Assembly: GCA_002693165.1 (NCBI GenBank)
Contig: NZOP01000001.1
Coordinates: 1-10,254, forward strand
Length of the DNA stretch: 10,254 nt
Direction of reading: 5' to 3'
Source: Nitrososphaerota archaeon
Lineage (GTDB): Archaea > Thermoproteota > Nitrososphaeria > Nitrososphaerales > UBA57
Position 1 is the first letter of the stretch. Each line of letters starts with the position of its first letter. The position numbers and the translations under genes were made by a program. Below, piece by piece: positions 8,426 to 10,254 of this stretch. The notes beneath the pieces are model-generated. The model was given only the letters and a program-made list of their open reading frames with translations, did not search any database and was not told the DNA's origin.

Positions 8426-8458
8426 ATGTTGATGAGAAATATTATGTGGATGAATTAA
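8426..8458 (+). other. Ten-codon mini-ORF in the rps12 leader region (doubtful)
   Basis: An ATG at 8426 opens a frame reading M-L-M-R-N-I-M-W-M-N and stops at TAA 8456-8458, three bases before the rps12 ATG and in the same frame as it. It contains four Met codons and one Trp. It may be chance. If transcription starts near 8442, only the last few codons, from the ATG at 8444, would be in the message. I list it because it decides that rps12 cannot be extended upstream. Confidence 0.15.
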
Positions 8459-8461
8459 CTT

Positions 8462-8905
8462 ATGGGCCGAAGTAAATCACCAGTTGGAGAATTTGCAGGA
8501 CGAAAGCAGTATAATAAACGCAAAGCTATGAGGTGGTCTGATAGTTATTATAAAAGGAAGGTTCTCAAACTAGATAAAAAATCAGATCCATTATCCGGTT
8601 CTCCACAAGCACGTGGAATTGTTTTAGAGAAGGTTGGTGTTGAATCTAAACAACCTAATTCTGCTATTCGAAAATGCGTTAGAATTCAATTAATTAAAAA
8701 TGGTAAACAAGTTACTGCATTTCTTCCTGGTGATGGTGCATTAAATTTTATTGACGAACATGATGAAGTTAATGTAGAAGGAATTGGAGGTTCTACAGGT
8801 GGTGCCATGGGTGATTTGCCTGGTGTTCGTTGGCAAGTCTATAAAGTTAATGATGTTTCTTTGAATGAATTAGTTTATGGTAGAAAGGAGAAACCAAGAC
8901 GGTAA
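8462..8905 (+). CDS. rps12: Small-subunit ribosomal protein uS12
   Basis: uS12 lines the decoding centre of the 30S subunit and contributes to accuracy of codon recognition. The 147-residue length is typical for archaeal S12. The protein begins M-G-R-S-K-S-P with a basic N-terminal extension. It contains the highly conserved loop [10 protein letters not shown] (Gln64-Pro65-Asn66 through Cys72), the second decoding-site loop P89[14 protein letters not shown], and the family-typical end E-K-P-R-R. The ATG at 8462 is the only reasonable start, because an in-frame TAA lies at 8456. A weak GGATGA precedes it by about 9 nt. It leads a tight gene run: uS7 starts five bases after its stop codon. The TATA-like element at 8412 may drive it. 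Confidence 0.97.
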   Translation: MGRSKSPVGEFAGRKQYNKRKAMRWSDSYYKRKVLKLDKKSDPLSGSPQARGIVLEKVGVESKQPNSAIRKCVRIQLIKNGKQVTAFLPGDGALNFIDEHDEVNVEGIGGSTGGAMGDLPGVRWQVYKVNDVSLNELVYGRKEKPRR

Positions 8906-8910
8906 TTTTT

Positions 8911-9504
8911 ATGAGTGAAACTCTTTTATTATTTAGAAAATGGAATTTTAATGACGTTGAAATTGTTGATCTAGGACTTAAAGAAGTAATTTGTCTTAAT
9001 CCTACTATTGTACCAATATCTTTTGGTCGACACGAACACAAACGTTTTGCTAAGTCTAATGTTAATATTGTCGAACGTTTATGTAATAATTTAATGCATT
9101 TTGGTAAAAAGAAGGCAAAGAATTCTGGACGAATGGCTGGTAAAAAGTCAAAATCTATTAATATTGTAAAAACTGCTTTTGAAATTATTCATTTAGAAAC
9201 GAATTCTAATCCTATTGAACAACTGGTTCGTGCTATTGAAAATACTTCTCCCAATGAAGATACTACAACTATAGCATATGGTGGAGTTAGATATCATATT
9301 TCTGTTGATATATCGCCACAAAGACGTGTTGATCTTGCATTAAGATTTATTTCACTTGCAGTAAGAGAAACATCATTTTCTATTAATAAAAGCGCTGAAG
9401 AAATATTAGCAAATGAAATTATTCTTGCTGCACGAAATGATCCTAATAGCTATTCTATTAAAAAGAAATTTGAACAAGAACGAATGGCAATGTCGGCACG
9501 GTAA
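8911..9504 (+). CDS. rps7: Small-subunit ribosomal protein uS7
   Basis: uS7 binds the 3' major domain of 16S rRNA, nucleates assembly of the 30S head and touches the E-site tRNA. The 197 residues are normal for the archaeal/eukaryotic form, which is longer than bacterial S7. Signature parts are the N-terminal F-x-K-W segment, the central V-E-R-L-x-N-x-L-M and G-K-K stretch, N-I-V-K-T-A-F-E-I-I, the motif Y-G-G-V-R-Y-H-I-S-V-D-I-S-P-Q-R-R-V-D near residues 124-142, and a terminal A-x-N-D-P-x-S-Y-S-I-K-K-K-x-E-x-E-R. The ATG follows the uS12 stop by five bases, and the GGTAA spanning that stop can act as ribosome-binding site, so S12 and S7 are probably coupled. Identity is secure. Confidence 0.97.
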   Translation: MSETLLLFRKWNFNDVEIVDLGLKEVICLNPTIVPISFGRHEHKRFAKSNVNIVERLCNNLMHFGKKKAKNSGRMAGKKSKSINIVKTAFEIIHLETNSNPIEQLVRAIENTSPNEDTTTIAYGGVRYHISVDISPQRRVDLALRFISLAVRETSFSINKSAEEILANEIILAARNDPNSYSIKKKFEQERMAMSAR

Positions 9505-9523
9505 TTGAATTTATGTATATTAT

Positions 9524-9527
9524 GGAG
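9524..9527 (+). promoter_or_regulatory. Ribosome-binding site GGAG deciding the TTG start of S3Ae
   Basis: GGAG lies 8 nt before the TTG at 9536. The nearby ATGs at 9513 and 9522 are out of frame with S3Ae, and an in-frame TGA at 9506-9508 rules out a start farther upstream. TTG is therefore the supported start codon. Confidence 0.65.
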
Positions 9528-9535
9528 TTTTAGAA

Positions 9536-10254
9536 TTGGCAAAAACTAAGACACGAGGAAGAGGAAAAGTCAAAGATAAATGGAAAGAAAAACGTTGGGT
9601 TACTGTTTTAGCTCCAAAAGAATTTGAAAACAAACCAATTGCATATATTCCTATTACTTCGGACAATCACGCTATTTCCAGGAGTGTAGTAACATCATTA
9701 TTTGATATTTATCAAAAAGATCCTCAACAATATTCTATTAATTTACAATTTCAAATTACTAATGTAAGTTCAAATAGTGCAGCTACGCTTTTAAAAGGCC
9801 ATGAATATTCTCGTGAATATCTTCGAAGTTTAGTAAGACGAGGCTCATCGACATTGAGTTTTATTGATGATTATTCTACTAAAGATAATTATTTAGTTCG
9901 TATCTATCTTATTGCTTTTGCTCAAGGTAAACTTAATTCTTCAAGAAAACATGAAATTCGGCTTATAGCACATAAAATATTTCTCCAGAAATGCCAATCA
10001 ATGAGTTATTCGGAATTATGTCAAGATATTATTAATGAAAAAATTGCATCTGAAATATTTAATGAGACTAAAAAGATTAAATTTCTTCGAAAAGTTGCTA
10101 TACGAAAAACTAAATTAATAAAAATTCCTGAAGACTTCAAACCTCCTATTGCAGAACCTATTGTAGAAGAACCAGAACCTACTGTTGAAGAACCTACTGT
10201 TGAAGAACCTACTGTTGAAGAACCTACTGTTGAAGAACCTACTGTTGAAGAACC
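9536..10254 (+). CDS. rps3ae: Small-subunit ribosomal protein eS1 (S3Ae), 3' partial, with acidic repeat tail
   Basis: eS1/S3Ae is an archaeal-eukaryotic 30S protein at the platform near the mRNA exit. The frame runs from TTG 9536 off the window end; 239 whole codons are seen. The core, residues 1-200 or so, opens with a Lys/Arg-rich segment (K-T-K-T-R-G-R-G-K). It then shows K-R-W-V-T-V-L-A-P-K-E-F, K-G-H-E-Y-S-R-E-Y-L-R-S-L-V-R-R, K-D-N-Y-L-V-R-I, and S-S-R-K-H-E-I-R-L-I-A-H-K-I, all matching the S3Ae family. Archaeal S3Ae usually ends near 200-220 residues. Here a Pro/Glu-rich acidic tail begins about residue 203 and becomes exact P-T-V-E-E repeats from residue 215 to the window end. The gene follows uS7 by 31 bases and is probably co-transcribed with it. 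The core identity is confident; the tail length is unknown. Confidence 0.92.
   Translation, partial: MAKTKTRGRGKVKDKWKEKRWVTVLAPKEFENKPIAYIPITSDNHAISRSVVTSLFDIYQKDPQQYSINLQFQITNVSSNSAATLLKGHEYSREYLRSLVRRGSSTLSFIDDYSTKDNYLVRIYLIAFAQGKLNSSRKHEIRLIAHKIFLQKCQSMSYSELCQDIINEKIASEIFNETKKIKFLRKVAIRKTKLIKIPEDFKPPIAEPIVEEPEPTVEEPTVEEPTVEEPTVEEPTVEE
10178..10252 (+). repeat. Five perfect 15-bp tandem repeats encoding P-T-V-E-E
   Basis: The unit CCTACTGTTGAAGAA occurs five times without a mismatch, and the window ends two bases into a sixth. Just upstream (10142-10177) are related but diverged units such as P-I-A-E and P-I-V-E-E, as expected when an older array is extended by slippage at one edge. The unit is a multiple of three and stays in the S3Ae frame. 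The true copy number cannot be known from this window. Confidence 0.96.

Noticed and set aside
7869..8461. tRNA, small RNA or hairpin terminator in the gaps around nusA
   Set aside because: I found no cloverleaf, no GC-rich stem and no strong inverted repeat; both gaps are simply AT-rich.

Overview
The window is a single, densely packed, one-direction (+ strand) block of archaeal information-processing genes: rpoH (5' partial) - rpoB - rpoA (A' and A'' in one reading frame) - eL30 - nusA - uS12 (rps12) - uS7 (rps7) - eS1/S3Ae (rps3ae, 3' partial). I place it in the Thaumarchaeota/Nitrososphaeria (Nitrososphaerota), in an AT-rich lineage. RpoA is unsplit, which is a recognised thaumarchaeal trait. 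RpoB is also unsplit, unlike many Euryarchaeota. The protein sequences resemble, from memory, ammonia-oxidising thaumarchaea, for example the RpoA bridge-helix and A'' regions and the two-KH archaeal NusA. The DNA is very AT-rich throughout, with A/T-ending codons preferred. I cannot fix the genus.

Layout. Positions 1-356 hold the end of RpoH, with a lysine-rich N-terminal extension made of 33-bp tandem repeats. Positions 358-3711 and 3717-7556 encode the two catalytic subunits of RNA polymerase, each separated from its neighbour by only a few bases. The small L30e-family protein follows at 7563-7868. A 71-bp AT-rich gap, possibly with a weak promoter, precedes nusA (7940-8383). A 78-bp gap with a good TATA-like element precedes the ribosomal protein run uS12 (8462-8905), uS7 (8911-9504) and eS1/S3Ae (9536 to the end). 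The last gene enters an acidic P-T-V-E-E repeat tail and is cut by the window edge.

Together the genes supply the RNA polymerase catalytic core and its assembly subunit H, an elongation/termination-related RNA-binding protein (NusA), and three small-subunit ribosomal proteins plus one L30e-family protein. This is the conserved archaeal rpo-str type cluster that co-expresses transcription and translation machinery. Ribosome-binding sites often overlap the upstream stop codon (GGT-TAA/TAG style junctions), which suggests translational coupling.

No mobile element, CRISPR, RNA gene, defence system or unknown gene is visible, and I see no undescribed system. The most noteworthy points are the low-complexity charged tails at both ends of the window (basic on RpoH, acidic on S3Ae), both built from near-perfect DNA tandem repeats and both probably the reason the contig ends where it does; an Asp where a fourth Cys would be expected in the RpoB C-terminal zinc ribbon; and the S7-to-S3Ae junction in place of the S7-EF1A-S10 order common in other archaea.
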